Source: Pegoplata infirma | Taxonomy: Eukaryota; Arthropoda; Insecta; Diptera; Anthomyiidae | Length of the DNA stretch: 64,000 nt | Assembly (NCBI GenBank): GCA_963921195.1 | Contig: OY992540.1 | Location: 21,154,262-21,218,261, forward strand | Reading direction: 5' to 3' | Shown: piece by piece, positions 39,410-50,900 of the stretch | Layout: every line of letters starts with the position of its first letter | How positions within the stretch are numbered: the stretch's first letter is position 1 | Position numbers and translations under genes: made by a program | The notes under the pieces: model-generated | What the model saw: the letters and a program-made list of their open reading frames with translations, nothing else | Told to the model about the DNA's origin: nothing | The model's database searches: none

Positions 39410-41840
39410 GAAAAGTTAAATTCGACTTTGCCGAATCTATGAATACCCACCACAATGCATTTTTTAAGGGATAGTACATTTTTTAACGTGAAAAAATTAA
39501 CAATTTTGATTAGAAATATTTTATTTTGAGTAAAAACTGTTTTTTTGTCATTTACAAAAAAAAATTACTAATTTTTTTTAGTGTAAAATTTTTTTCGAGT
39601 GTACAATTTTTTTCGAGTGTAATGTTTAAGTTACCAATGCTTTAAAAACTAAACAAGTTTGAAAAGCACTGTTACGTTACCACCAATGCTTTTGAAACAT
39701 GTTTAACACGTGGCATTTAAGATGAAACCAATCTGAAATTCAGGGTTTTGCTTATAACTTTTGAACTACTGGACAGATTGAGCTGAAATTTAATACCAAA
39801 CGGACTTGGGGAACGGCAAAGATACGTGTTAAGCTTCAGCAGTCTCATTATTGTCTTTTGAAAGTTATCGTGTTTTTTATCTAGTAAATTCGCGAAACAT
39901 CCTTGCCAAAATTTACTCTTTCAAAAGTTAGCGTGTTTTCTACGGACGGACGGACGGACATCGTTAGATCGACTTAAAATCGATCGAGGATCATGAATAT
40001 ATCGTCCATTCCACCAGACATTTGGTAATTTTAGGCATTTTTTGACCGAGGGTCTTCCGATTTTTGTTATTTTTTTCATACAGATACTCTATGGAGAAAA
40101 TTTCAAATTTCATCCATCAGATCGAAAATATTCGAAAAACTCGCGATTTTATTCACGATTTTCGTTTTTAAAAAAGTCAAAAAAAGGCAAAATCTGTGTA
40201 ACTTTGAGCAGCTGTATTTTCTAAACTACTTATCGCATTTTAACAATCCATAGCGCATACGAATGGTATGTAAGTCTATTTAGAAATCTTATAGACTGAA
40301 AAAATATCGGTGATTCAAAAGTGCATTTTATATGCAAATGCAGTTTTGAAGTGCATTTTTCGAAACTTTTACCCCTTTTAATTTTTTTTTTAATTAGCAT
40401 ATTTGTAAAATTTAGGATTTTTGCTACAAAAAAATGTTTTCATTACAATGGACCGAGAATGTGTGATATTTTTAATATTTTTTTTAAAAAAACACTTCCT
40501 TTAGTTTCCCTTATAAAAAATTTTATATTTTAAATTATACCAAAATCATGTAAAAAGACATGTTTTTAAACCGTTATATTTTCAAAAGTACTAATCGTAT
40601 CTCATTGTTTTTATGCACATTAGAAAGGTATTTTTGTCTATTTTTTGCATTTAATGACCGCAAATATGTTGGTGTTTCAGAATTGCATATTAAATGCAAA
40701 TGCAGTTTTGAAGTGCATTTTTCAAAACTTTTACCCTTTTGAATTTTTTTTAGTTATCATATTCGAAAAGTTTACAATTTTTACTACAAAATAATGTCCT
40801 GCTAATAATGGACCCACCGTGTGTGCTATTTTAATTTTTTTTTTTTAATTTCCTTAAAACAATTTCAATATTTTAAATAAAACCAAAAAATCTGAAATAA
40901 CATGATTTTTTAAAAAATTCTAAAAAAATATCACACACAGTGGGTCCATTATTAGGAGGACATTATTTTGTAGTAAAAATTGTAAACTTTTCGAATATGA
41001 TAACTAAAAAAAAATTCAAAGGGGTAAAAGTTTTGAAAAATGCACTTCAAAACTGCATTTGCATTTAATATGCAATTCTGAAACACCAACATATTTGCGG
41101 TCATTAAATGCAAAAAATAGACAAAAATACCTTTCTAATGTGCATAAAAACAATGAGATACGATTAGTACTTTTGAAAATATAACGGTTTAAAAACATGT
41201 CTTTTTACATGATTTTGGTATAATTTAAAATATAAAATTTTTTATAAGGGAAACTTCAGGAAGTATTTTTTTAAAAAAAATATTAAAAATATCACACATT
41301 CTCGGTCCATTGTAATGAAAACATTTTTTTGTAGCAAAAATCCAAAATTTTACAAATATGCTAATTAAAAAAAATTAAAAGGGGTAAAAGTTTCGCAAAA
41401 TGCACTTCAAAACTGCATTTGCATATAAAATGCACTTTTGAACCACCAATATTTTTTCAGTCTATAAGATTTCTAAATAGACTTACATACCATTCGTATG
41501 CGCTATGGATTGTTAAAATGCGATAAGTAGTTTAGATAATACAGCTGCTCAAAGTTGAAAAGATTTTGCATTTTTTTGACTTTTTTAAAAACGAAAATCG
41601 TGAATAAAATCGCGAGTTTTTCGAATATTTTCGATCTGATGGATGAAATTTGAAATTGGCTACATAGAGTATCTGTATGAAAAATATAACAAAAATCGGA
41701 AGGCCCTCGGTCAGATTTTTTAAAATGACTCATGGAATGGACGATATATGCTTTATGGGGTCCTAGACCAATATTTCGATGTGTTACAAACGGAATGACA
41801 AACTTATATATACCCTCTGTCACTAGAGTGGAGGGTATAA
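39410..41840 (+). mobile_element. DINE-1-like repeat, subfamily C, split by a foldback element
   Basis: It starts AAACAAGTAGAAAAGTTAAA, TTCGACTTTGCCGAATC, has the core ACGGACGGACGGACATCG (39945-39962) and ends CACTAGAGTGGAGGGTATAA. The target block GATCATGAATATATATGCTT is broken at 40001/41745 by a 1.74 kb palindrome. The 5689-5708 copy preserves the uninterrupted target. Confidence 0.85.
40002..41744. mobile_element. Near-perfect foldback element, 1743 bp
   Basis: TCGTCCATTCCA begins and TGGAATGGACGA ends it, with TA on each side (40000-40001 and 41745-41746). The two arms, each about 860 bp, are nearly exact reverse complements and meet near 40890. Identical 60-codon frames arise on opposite strands at 40560 and 41016 because of the mirror. 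Each arm also repeats TATGCAAATGCAGTTTTGAA/ATTAAATGCAAATGCAGTTT in tandem. No transposase is present. Confidence 0.88.
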
Positions 41841-42147
41841 AAATGAAAAGCAAAATTTTGATGAAAAAAACTTTTCTTGAAAAAAAAAATTTTTTTGATG
41901 AAAAAAATTTTTTTTTTTTGGTAAAAAAAAGTTTTTGACGAAAAAAAAAATTTGATGGAAAAATTAAATTTTATGGAAAACAATTTTGATGAAAACAAAA
42001 AAATTGATAAGAAAAAAAATTTGATAAAAAAAATGTTTGTTGAAAAATAATTATGTTGAAATTTAATGAAAAAAAAAATAGATAAAAAAAAATTGATGAA
42101 AAAAAAATTGATAAAAAAATTGATGAAAAAAAAAAAATTGAAAAAAA
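41841..42147. repeat. GATGAAAAAAA low-complexity tract
   Basis: The tract alternates short TTGATG/TTGATA blocks with long A runs. Frames across it encode only Lys/Phe-rich residues. Confidence 0.6.
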
Positions 42148-42718
42148 AACAAGTGAGAGTGTTAAATTCGGCTGTGCCTAATCTTTTATATCCTTCAACA
42201 TGTTAAAAAAATTAATGGGCAGTTTTTTTGGAACGGAGGCCTTTGGTGGGGGCTGTTAATTTAATTATTATGCTTTTAACACTAAAGTTATACAATTTTA
42301 TCACTATTTAAACTATTTTTTTTATATCCAAGGTGGCGGACAAAAAAAAATAATTTTTTTAGTCTTCCCGGTCGTAGTGCAGGACTATGAACTTCTTCTC
42401 ACATAAACACGTTTTATTTGTTTAACAAAAATATAAAAAAACACGTAAAAATATCGTGCTTTTGCCGTTTCAGAGCTCAACCTGCCTAGGATCATAAGAC
42501 ATATTCGTGACAAATTTCAGAATGCTAGCTCTTTTATTTTGGACTGCATCGTGCCATCTACAGACAGACGGATGGACAGACGGACATTCACAGAATGTCT
42601 TAGAATCGATCATGGTTCAATAATATATAAATTTTATGGGGTCCCTGACCGATATTTCGATGCGTTACAAATGGAATGACAAAGTGAGTATACCCTCATA
42701 CTGTGGTTGGAGGGTATA
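42148..42718 (+). mobile_element. DINE-1-like repeat, subfamily A, full-length
   Basis: It begins AACAAGTGAGAGTGTTAAAT, TCGGCTGTGCC, has the core ACAGACAGACGGATGGACAG (42560-42579) and ends CATACTGTGGTTGGAGGGTA. The 106-codon frame at 42636-42956 starts in its 3' block and is not a gene. Confidence 0.85.
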
Positions 42719-42954
42719 CAAATTTATGAAGAAAACATTTTTTTTGTTGAAAAATAATTATATTACATTTTATTCGCCATCTGGTGAAAAAAGCCTTTAT
42801 TTACCAGCAGGTGAGTTATTATTCATGTTACAAATCGAAGTTAGGTTTGCAACTTTTGGTTTAAAGAAAATGAAAACAGTAATTCTTATTTTCTTTTTCT
42901 TTTTCTTATTTTCTTTTTTAAAATTAGACACCAGCCTTAAAACATTATCATGTT

Positions 42955-43605
42955 AAAAGTGCTGACATATTTTTCTATACAAAAAGTTTCAGATTTTGAG
43001 ACATTTTGTTCACAGTAAAAGTATCAGTTCTGAGAATTTTTCCCATAGAAAAAGTCTTAGACTATGATTCCAATAGAAAAAGTCTCCGATTCAAACTTTT
43101 TACTTAACGAAAATGTTTCAGAATCTGAGAACTTTTTCCCATAAAAATTACCTTTTACATACAAAAACCGTAAGGTTATGGACTTTTTTTCTAAAACAAG
43201 GTTTTTTTCTAATTGTAAGACCTTTTTCAAAAAGAAAAACACTCAAATTCTGAGACCTTTTGTCCTACAGAAAAATCTTTGATTGTGAGACCATTTTCTA
43301 TAGAAAGTCTCGAATTCTAAGACCTATTTAAAAAAGAAAAAGTATCAGATTCAGAGACCCATTTCTTATAGAAATGTTCTTTGATTCTAAAACCTTTTTC
43401 AATAGAAAAGTCTCATAGAAAAGTCTCTATAAAAAGGCCTTTTTCCTTAAGAAAAACTTCAGATTCTGAGATCTATTTTCCTATAGAAAAGTCTTCGATT
43501 GTGAGACCATTTTCTATAGAAAGTCTCAGATTTACAGACCTATTTAAAAAAGAAAATGTATCAGATTCACAGACCTTATTCTTATAGAACTTTTCTTTTA
43601 ACCTA
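42955..43605. repeat. Satellite array remnant, diverged units
   Basis: Units resemble CAGATTCTGAGACCTTTTTC followed by ATAGAAAAAGTCT, clearly related to the 34208-35570 array but with a slightly different consensus. Frames on both strands are by-products. Confidence 0.75.
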
Positions 43606-43740
43606 CCTTTGAGTTCAAGCACATTTTAGGCTGAAATGGTTGTCATACCTAAAGCAACAACCATAAACAACCATAAATTTTTATGTGAATAGCCAGTCCG
43701 CTTTGACGACACCCTAACCTATTGGTACTTTTATAATTTT

Positions 43741-43885
43741 CCTATGTGTTTGGGCAAATTTTTATTCTTTTAGATCTAAAAATTATGTAGTAAAAATCTG
43801 AGGCCGATCGGAAAAAATAACCCGTGGAGCCCGGCGATCAAAGTTTTGGATCTTTAAAAATTAAAAAAAAAATAAATAAATCTTG
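43741..43885 (+). repeat. Palindromic repeat family P, fragment
   Basis: TAACCCGTGGAGCCCGGCGA, then TCAAAGTTTTGGAT, matches 62655-62690. It is cut off by the non-LTR element that follows. Confidence 0.55.
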
Positions 43886-44153
43886 AAACACATCATGGTT
43901 AGGTTAGGTTAATGAGGATGACGCCAATCCCAAAAAAAAAAAAATAAAAATTTTGTTTGGAATGACATCCATAGAGGCCAATTTTGGCCCATTATGATTG
44001 TTGCTATTGTTTCCTTCCTTCTCTCCATTCAATTTTGTTCTTACCCATGAAAACGCATTTTTACGTTTCCCACTTTGACGCTTGTATGAATGACATGAGT
44101 AGCCAAGGGTTTATACCTAGAAGGTCCTGAATATCCTGAAAGACATAAGAACC

Positions 44154-45120
44154 TTAACATTTAAATCTTCTAAATGCTAATGCAGGGCATTCACATAAGA
44201 AATGGAAGCTGTCCTCGACAGATTCATTGCACCATCTGCAAGTATAGTCTGACATAACCCCGATTCTTACCATGTGTTTCGCGAGTTTATTATGCCCTTT
44301 GATAAGGTTTATTACTGATCTTATCTGTCTTCTGTCCATATCCAGAAGAATTTTGCTGTTACCCAGCGATTTTTCATCCCATAGCATTTTCGTTTGTATG
44401 CTATCATTTGATATCGTCCATCTATTTATCCACTTGTTTCTAGTGTCCAGCTTAATATTATGAAAAGTAAGGGAGAGTGGTGGAAACACTCCCTCAACGG
44501 CGAGCTCATGTGGAAGGCTTGCGCCTGCCTTCGCAAGCACATCCGCTTTCTCATTACCTCTAATATCCTTGTGACCAGGTACCCAACACAGTCGTATATT
44601 ATGCTGCTCCCTGAGAACTTGTAGTTCTCTGTGGCAGCGGCTGACTACCTTGGAGTTCATATTATCCGTAGTTAACGCCTTTAAAGCCGATTGGCTGTCG
44701 ATGAAGAAAGCAATATCGCTGTAGAATATTGGCCTCATCGAGATTAGCTCCGCTGCCTTGGCGATCGCAAAGATCTCCGCCTGAAAAATGCTGCAATCAT
44801 TCTGCAAGCGGAAAGATTCATCAATACTTAATTCAGAGCAGTGCACCCCACTTCCTGTGCCTGTCTCGGTTTTTGAACCATCCGTAAAAACGTTTATCTG
44901 AGAGAAATCAACATTATCCATCATCCAGTCATCAAGCGATGGAAACAATACGTCTATTTTTCCTTCGACTATGTTAACCGGAGTCTTATAGTCCGTGTTA
45001 AAATTAGAAACCAGACCACCCAGAATCTCAGTATGCCGAACTGTTCGATTTCGTAAACACCCAAGTTGATGCAATCTAGTGAGCGTTATGGCCGCCGTCT
45101 CCATAACATGGAGATGCTGT
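44154..45120 (-). pseudogene. Non-LTR ORF2 fragment: RNase H and C-terminal Cys/His motif
   Basis: The RNase H domain spans about residues 80-210 of the 328-codon frame: NVFTDGSK (Asp 87), SIFQAEIFAIAKA (Glu 122), FFIDSQSALKAL (Asp 148) and CWVPGHKDIRGNEKADVLA (His 190, Asp 200). The full catalytic set is kept. The C-terminus has CRWCNESVEDSFHFLCEC, a CCHC-like motif usual for these proteins. The frame is linked to the upstream RT fragment only through a frameshift near 45105, so this copy cannot make an intact protein. Confidence 0.9.
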
Positions 45121-45722
45121 AGAGGTTGAACCCATTGCACCTGTCAAACTCAATAAAGCTGCTCTATCTACTTTAGTACATCTGTTCGCATGTACCCCTA
45201 TTTGAATCACTGGCCACCAAACATGACAACCATATGTTGCCACAGGTCGAACAACAGCAGTGTACAACCAGTGAAAAAGTTTAGGTTTCATACCCCATTT
45301 CCCAACTATAAGTTTTCGGCATGAGTAAAGCGCCGTATACGCTTTCCTTGTTCTTTCCTTAAGATTTTCATTCCAATTTAGCTTAGAGTCCAGTCTGACC
45401 CCCAAGAATTTTGCTGACGGTGATAAAACCAGCGCCGTTCCATCGATTTTCGGAGTATTAAAATTTTCTATTTTCCGTTTTCTTGTAAAGAGAACCAACT
45501 CAGTTTTTGTTGCGTTCACATTCAAACCACAACTCCTAGCCCATGAAGACAAAGTTTTCAACGAATCGTCCAAGATATCCGATATTGTGTCCAGGTATTT
45601 ACCTGACGATAAAACTACAAGATCGTCCGCATAAGCAACAACGGTTACACCCTTTGCATTAAGTGAATCGAGAATCTCATTCACTACCAGTAACCACAAC
45701 AAAGGAGAAATAACACCCCATC
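45076..45722 (-). pseudogene. Non-LTR reverse transcriptase, C-terminal half
   Basis: The sequence enters at a GVISPLLW-type motif and shows the RT active site VVAYADDLVVLSSG (YADD at about residues 24-27 of the 208-codon frame). NATKTELVLFTRK and AKFLGVRLDSKLNW follow, the conserved order of RT palm and thumb blocks in non-LTR elements. The following thumb text WLYTAVVRPVATYG is also typical. Fingers, endonuclease and ORF1 are missing. The frame shifts after LTGAMGSTSTA, where the RNase H frame takes over. Confidence 0.92.
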
Positions 45723-46060
45723 ATACTTATTAATCCAAGACATTTTTTTCGGATACAATAGATTCTGGAACATATTCTCCGGTTATTACAACAAAATTTT
45801 CTTTTACTTGCTCGAAAAAACGATTTCTTTCGGGAAAATTTCAAAGAAAAATCATTGATTCAGGAATGTTAAGTAGAATCGGTTGCAGGGTAACATCATG
45901 CGTTCTGCAACCGATTATTTGGAACAGAAAAATTTTCTGGGAATGTTTATGCGCTGAACACGTACATAATTTTTTTTTTAAAGATTTGATTATTTGAAAT
46001 TTGCAAAAAAATGGCGAATTTTTCCTACGGGCAAGAAATTGGGGGAAAAAATCTCAAAAT
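45723..46060. other. Unassigned stretch with a 12-bp-arm hairpin
   Basis: AATCGGTTGCAG (45877-45888) and CTGCAACCGATT (45905-45916) form a hairpin with a 16-nt loop. Nothing else is recognisable. Confidence 0.5.
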
Positions 46061-46760
46061 TTCTTTGGTTGACCCATTCACAGAGTTTGAGACAGTCTTT
46101 TATTTTTACTTAATTTGAACCAGCCACGGGTTAAAGTTTTGGATTTCGATCAATGTTTTGGATTTTTGGAAAGTTTCCAACAAAATTTTGGATTTCTGAA
46201 AATTGAAAAAAAAAAAATAAACAAAATTATGTATCTTGTATCTTATAAAAATTCCGAAAATCGGTCAAGTGGTCAAAAATGCCGGTTTTTCCTACGTTCA
46301 AGAAATATTTAAAAAAAAATTAAAAATTGTTTTCCGTTAAGGCAAACTTTCATTTAAACTTAATTTGTGCCAAATCAGAACACTTAAACAAACGCCACCC
46401 TTTGATCAAAGATTAGAGTATTTTTTTTTCAATTTTTAAAAACCAAAACTTTGATCGAAGAGCGCCACGGGCGTAAATAATCGGATTTGGCTCAAAGTAG
46501 TTTTAAATGAAAGTTTGTCTTAAGCTCTATGAATGGGCCAAGGAAAAGAAATTTCGTTTTTTTTTTAATTTCTTGAATGTAGGAAAAAACCGTAATTTTT
46601 TGCATATTTCCAACAGCTATATCTTGAAAACCGTTCGACGGATTTTATTTATTTATTATATTCCTGTTGAGCGCAAAACTTAATCATTGTATTTTTTAGC
46701 AGGTTGTTTTACTGATTGGACAGAAGTTTAATTTTAAATGGTAAAAATTTCTCAGAAATT
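46061..46760. repeat. Palindromic repeat family P, copy
   Basis: ACGCCACCCTTTGATCAAAG (46393-46412) is mirrored by CTTTGATCGAAGAGCGCCAC (46450-46469), and TTTGGCTCAAAGTAGTTTTA follows. GAAAACCGTTCGACGG (46627-46642) is the inner block seen in all copies. Confidence 0.65.
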
Positions 46761-48560
46761 CCATTTTTTGACCCAAAAAAAATAAAATTATGATCAATGT
46801 CTGGATTTTTTAGGGCCGACTTTTAAAAAATTATTGGTTTAAACAAGTTGTTTATATTTCACAATTTCGTTCAGGCAGTATTATTGTCTTTATATTCTTA
46901 AATATTAATTTTGAGAAAAATTTAATTTCTTTAAATTGAAAATAATCAAAAGAATACCAGACAATTTAATATAATTTTTTTCCTCTCTAATACATACTTT
47001 GGTATGTACAACTAATATTTTATACTTCGTAGTATATAATATAGAAATTTATTTGAAAATAACAACAAAACAACATTTACAAACCAAATAATGTGACCAA
47101 AAAAGCCAAAAAAGAAGATTTAAAAAATATATTTAGGTATATATCATCAGCAACAACAACAACACATCTCTAGCAACAATAAAGACGACTGAATACAAGG
47201 ATAACAACAAGAACATTAAGGAAAAGGGTGCAGAGTAGTACACAAGTTGTGAGAATATTAAAAAAAATATTGTGGAAAGATGATAATATGGGTCGTTTGG
47301 AAAAATGGTTTAGTAAAAACTATAGAACCTCCAAAGAGAGGAGTGCTAGGTTAAACTTAGTTCTCAACACTCATTGCGCAAAGAGAACAGAGTAATGAGT
47401 GAGTTTTGCAAAATTCACCTCTAATAGAGATAAATGAGTTAAAGAGGATTACCAACAATTTGAGAAGCTGTGTGCAGAGTTGTTATGGTAACTGGAGTAG
47501 TTTTATGTTAAGGAATCTGTTGAATAATGAGTAGATAACCATAATGAAATGTCACACTCAAAGATGTGGTGAATATGAAATTAAGATGTTTTGTGGTGAA
47601 ATAAGTATTAAAATATTTGCGGATTTATGTATTAAAAAAAATAGAATGTGGTTAAATTAAGAAAACGTGAAAATACCGACGGTAAAACAAGAAAAAAAAA
47701 TTACCGACGGGAAATCATTTTTTTAATTTTTTCAAAGAAATCAAGTCAGAAAAGTTTAAAACATTATCAACGAAGGACTATGGAATTTTAAGAAGCACCT
47801 CCAGTTACTCTCTAAAAACACCTTTCACTCTTATATATAAACTTCTTATTTGAATGATATAACCTAAACCCATATGTGGGTCTAACACAAATATTTTTTT
47901 TTTAACCATTTAAATTGCAATAAGACGACAAGACACAAATAATCACTGTGTGTATGTATATATTTTTGTGTGGAGTTAAGTGTGTGGCAGTAACGAAATG
48001 TAATATAATGACAAACATATGTACTTCTGTAAAATTTCAAATGTAATGGCAGCAATAGTAGCTAAATTCTGGTAGGAGCTCCAGCAAAAGCAAGAAAGCT
48101 TTTTGTGGCGCACCAATGGGACCACGTTATGCCCCTCCAGCTACCATACCACACAAATACATAAACACACACACATACAAACACAAACAGACCTAGGCAA
48201 CCAGCCAGCCAGCTACATACATTTGCGTTTGAGTTAAAAGTAAAATATACAAACACCGACAATCGCACACAACATTAAGAAGAGAACCATTAGTTGGTTA
48301 GTTTATGTAGTGTATGTGATAGTGATGATATTAACAAGAGATGCTTAATTTTGTAGACAAGTGGCTTGAGAAATAGTACTTTTTGGAGATAGTTTTTGAA
48401 AAAGAAGAAATATTAAAATCTGGAAAATTTTTTTGTAGTAAAAGAAATAAAATCTAATCATTTTTTTTTTTTAAATTTTAAAATGGCTGCTAACGCTTTT
48501 GAAACTTGGTATGTTTAAACAGACAGAAGGTCATTGTTAGATTGGATTAAAAAAAAAAGA
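46761..48560. other. Low-repeat region with CAA and CA microsatellites
   Basis: It includes CAGCAACAACAACAACACA (47149-47167), ATACACAAACACACACACAT-like runs near 48158-48185 and GCCAGCCAGCCAGC (48202-48215). One short minus-strand frame (48062-48268) encodes Val/Cys/Phe-rich residues from the CA run. No exon is supported. Confidence 0.45.
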
Positions 48561-49390
48561 AAAATGTTTAAGAGCCTCAAGTTGGCGCCCAACTTGGGGT
48601 CATCATACATTGTAAAAATATACTTTTAAATTGAAAAAATAATTAGAATTTGTGAAATATTTTATTTTTTGAACATTATGGGGCTCTACTCTTGGCGCCC
48701 AACAAGGGTGCAAACAATCTTATATTCCGTTTGGGAGTCGAACATTTTTTTACACTGCACTGAAATCTGTTGACTAAAATATATTATTAAAGGTGTGCTT
48801 ACAGGTAAAAGCTCATTTTACATAGTGGATCTTAAAGCATTAAAATAAAAAAATGTTTGTACCTAAATTTTTAGTGTAAAAATTTTATTTAAAAATTTTT
48901 CAGAATTTGAAAATTTTCCTGTTAAAAAATTTTTTTAGAATCTAAAAATTACAAGGTTGTTTTTTATAAATATTTTGCTATCGAAAAAATGTTTTAAAAA
49001 CCCAATATATATATAATGAGGAGTTGAATTTACCTGCAATCCTAAAATACTGTTAAGAATATAATTTCTCAAAGGTAGAAAGAAAGATTTAATTTCAACT
49101 ACAGCAATGTATTACGAACCCCACGGTGGGCGCCAAACTTGGAGCTTTAAAAGTTCGGAATTTAAAATTTAAAAAACAAAATTACAATTTGAAACGTGTT
49201 CTATAAGAAACATGACACAGGATCCGGGTCAATAGAGGACTACAAAAACGTGCTGTGTTGTAACGAGAAAAAAAAATATTTTTGCTTCATGTCGTCGCCG
49301 AAAATCGGAAGCAATACCAATTTCATGATAAAACTTAATTAATTTGAGTAACATTTTTGTATTTCTAACATTATCCAATTATAAAAACAT
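48561..49390. repeat. Region with repeated TTGGCGCCCAAC motifs
   Basis: AGTTGGCGCCCAACTTGGGG (48583-48602), TCTTGGCGCCCAACAAGGGT (48691-48710) and GTGGGCGCCAAACTTGGAGC (49125-49144) are variants of one motif. A fourth, CGTTGGGCGCCAAGCG, stands at 51128-51143. Each is followed by AT-rich text ending in TTCAGAATTTG- or TCTAAAAATT-like blocks. The motif resembles retroviral tRNA-Lys primer sites, but no LTRs flank it. Confidence 0.5.
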
Positions 49391-50122
49391 CCCAGCAAAA
49401 CTTTGGTAATGGGTAGTGATTATATAACACATTACCAGGTAATGTATATACCTTATTTTTAGCATTATTTTAGGATGTCTTACCAAACATTTGTTCCACA
49501 ACGTATTATTTTAAATTGAAAAATAATGCATTACTAATAATTTGCTACGTAATGCATGATTATTGAAAAAAATTTATTTCATATTTATTATTTCTAAACA
49601 TTAAATCATGGATGACTTATATTTGGTTTCATTTTGTATTATTTCAAAGTTTGAAATAATGCATTATTTATAATTGGATGCATAATGCATTACAATAACA
49701 TAAAAAATAATTATTTTATAAAAAATGCATAAGTTTAAACTAGAGATGGGCTCACGACAGGAAATTTCTAACGACACACACTCACGAGCATATTTTATCT
49801 ACTTACACTCACTTACAATCACGTGAGTAAATTAAATACAAAATTACTTTTTCACTACTCGTAACACCTTATATATTATCTTCTGGTATGCTATATTATT
49901 TCATTTCTCGTAACCTAACAAATATCATATATTTTACACCTTACTCGTATTCTTCGTTATAAATTTATGACTTATTTTATACCTTACTGGTATTCTTTGT
50001 GATAATGTAGATGCATTACTTTGAGTCTCATCGCCTGTTAAAATCATCAATGCTGCAATGTATAAAATAAGAGATCCTATACCTTATTTTATACCTTATT
50101 TGGTAATCTAAGTTTTGCTGGG
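49391..50122. mobile_element. MITE with CCCAGCAAAACTT ends, 732 bp, AT duplication
   Basis: CCCAGCAAAACTT and AAGTTTTGCTGGG are perfect inverted ends. AT flanks each side (49389-49390 and 50123-50124). The copy at 53179-53913 is nearly identical over the whole length. The interior (49739-49830) carries AACTAGAGATGGGCTCACGA and CACTCACTTACAATCACGTG, a relic of the hAT element with CTCACG ends seen at 29592. Confidence 0.9.
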
Positions 50123-50440
50123 ATGTATTTTAAAAAACTAATAAAAAAATAAAAAATTTGTATGGGATCCCATTAAGGGTTGAAAATAGAGATTAGGTTC
50201 ATTTTTAGAAGATGTTGGGGCTAAACAAATATTATGGGTCGGTCACACATTTTACTCCTCTAAGGGCATCCTTTAAACAGTTAGAGCGGTGGATGCAAAT
50301 TAAATAAAAATTTAATTTTGTTTGGAAGCCACCATAAGGAATAGAGATGGGTTCTAGGTATGTTTGAACAAAATGTTTTTAGTCGTAAGCTTATATAGTC
50401 AAACTGAGGTGGTGTCCTGCAACATTTTAAAAATTAGACA
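50123..50440. other. Unassigned stretch
   Basis: GC is slightly higher (GGGATCCCATTAAGGG, 50163-50178). No coding frame or repeat terminus is seen. Confidence 0.3.
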
Positions 50441-50900
50441 TTAACTTTTTTTATGTTTTAAGTATTTTTGTTGGTTATTGACAATCGTTGCCTTACTAGT
50501 ATAGTACAATTTCTTCGTCTTTCTAATTCACATTGTGGATAGAGTCGAATATGTATTAATACTTTAGTTTGTGAACAAGCTATTTGTCATTAGACTCGTT
50601 TACTACTTTGTAGTAAATCGTTTCTATTTTCTGCTAAATAATCTTGACAATGGAATTTGACAAATTCCGAAACACGTGTCGATTAAGTCTTGCAAAAATG
50701 ACCAACATAAATAAATTTAAAACAAAAAAATAATTTTCTTGAAAATTATGCTATGAGAATATCATGGTTTTTATTAGTAAAGAAAATAATGACCTCGAGC
50801 CAGAATAAACATCCTCAAAATATAATATTTTAAAGGTCGAATAAAACAATTTTTATTTTTAATAAAAATTAATCAGAATTAGACATTAACATTATCATGT
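50441..50900 (+). repeat. Dispersed repeat family F, uninterrupted copy
   Basis: ATTGACAATCGTTGCCTTAC, TTCCGAAACACGTGTCG, ACCAACATAAATAAATTTAA and AATAATGACCTCGAGCC match 17705-17830 and 25660-26790 in order. It shows the target as it was before the foldback at 25839-26693 inserted. Confidence 0.65.

Larger units (their letters stand above)
43890..45722 (-). mobile_element. 5'-truncated non-LTR retrotransposon (RT and RNase H)
   Basis: The minus strand carries the back half of a reverse transcriptase, RNase H and a Cys/His motif, then a 3' UTR of about 250 bp ending in a TTAACCTAACCTAACC tail (plus-strand 43897-43912). The copy breaks off at 45722 inside the RT, just before the YADD motif region. 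RNase H plus a pentanucleotide tail fits I/R1/LOA-group elements. Its protein differs from the 10457-11151 copy, so it belongs to a second family. Confidence 0.85.

Noticed and set aside
40560..41198. Two identical 60-residue proteins on opposite strands, suggesting a conserved gene pair
   Set aside because: They are mirror images produced by the arms of the 40002-41744 palindrome, and are rich in Phe/Lys from A/T runs.
43897..43912. Telomeric TTAGG repeat tract
   Set aside because: Only about three units, placed exactly at the 3' end of a non-LTR copy, and flies are not known to use TTAGG telomeres. It is a retrotransposon tail.
48583..48602. Primer-binding site of an LTR retrotransposon
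   Set aside because: No flanking LTRs, polypurine tract, gag or pol is visible, and the motif occurs four times in 2.6 kb.
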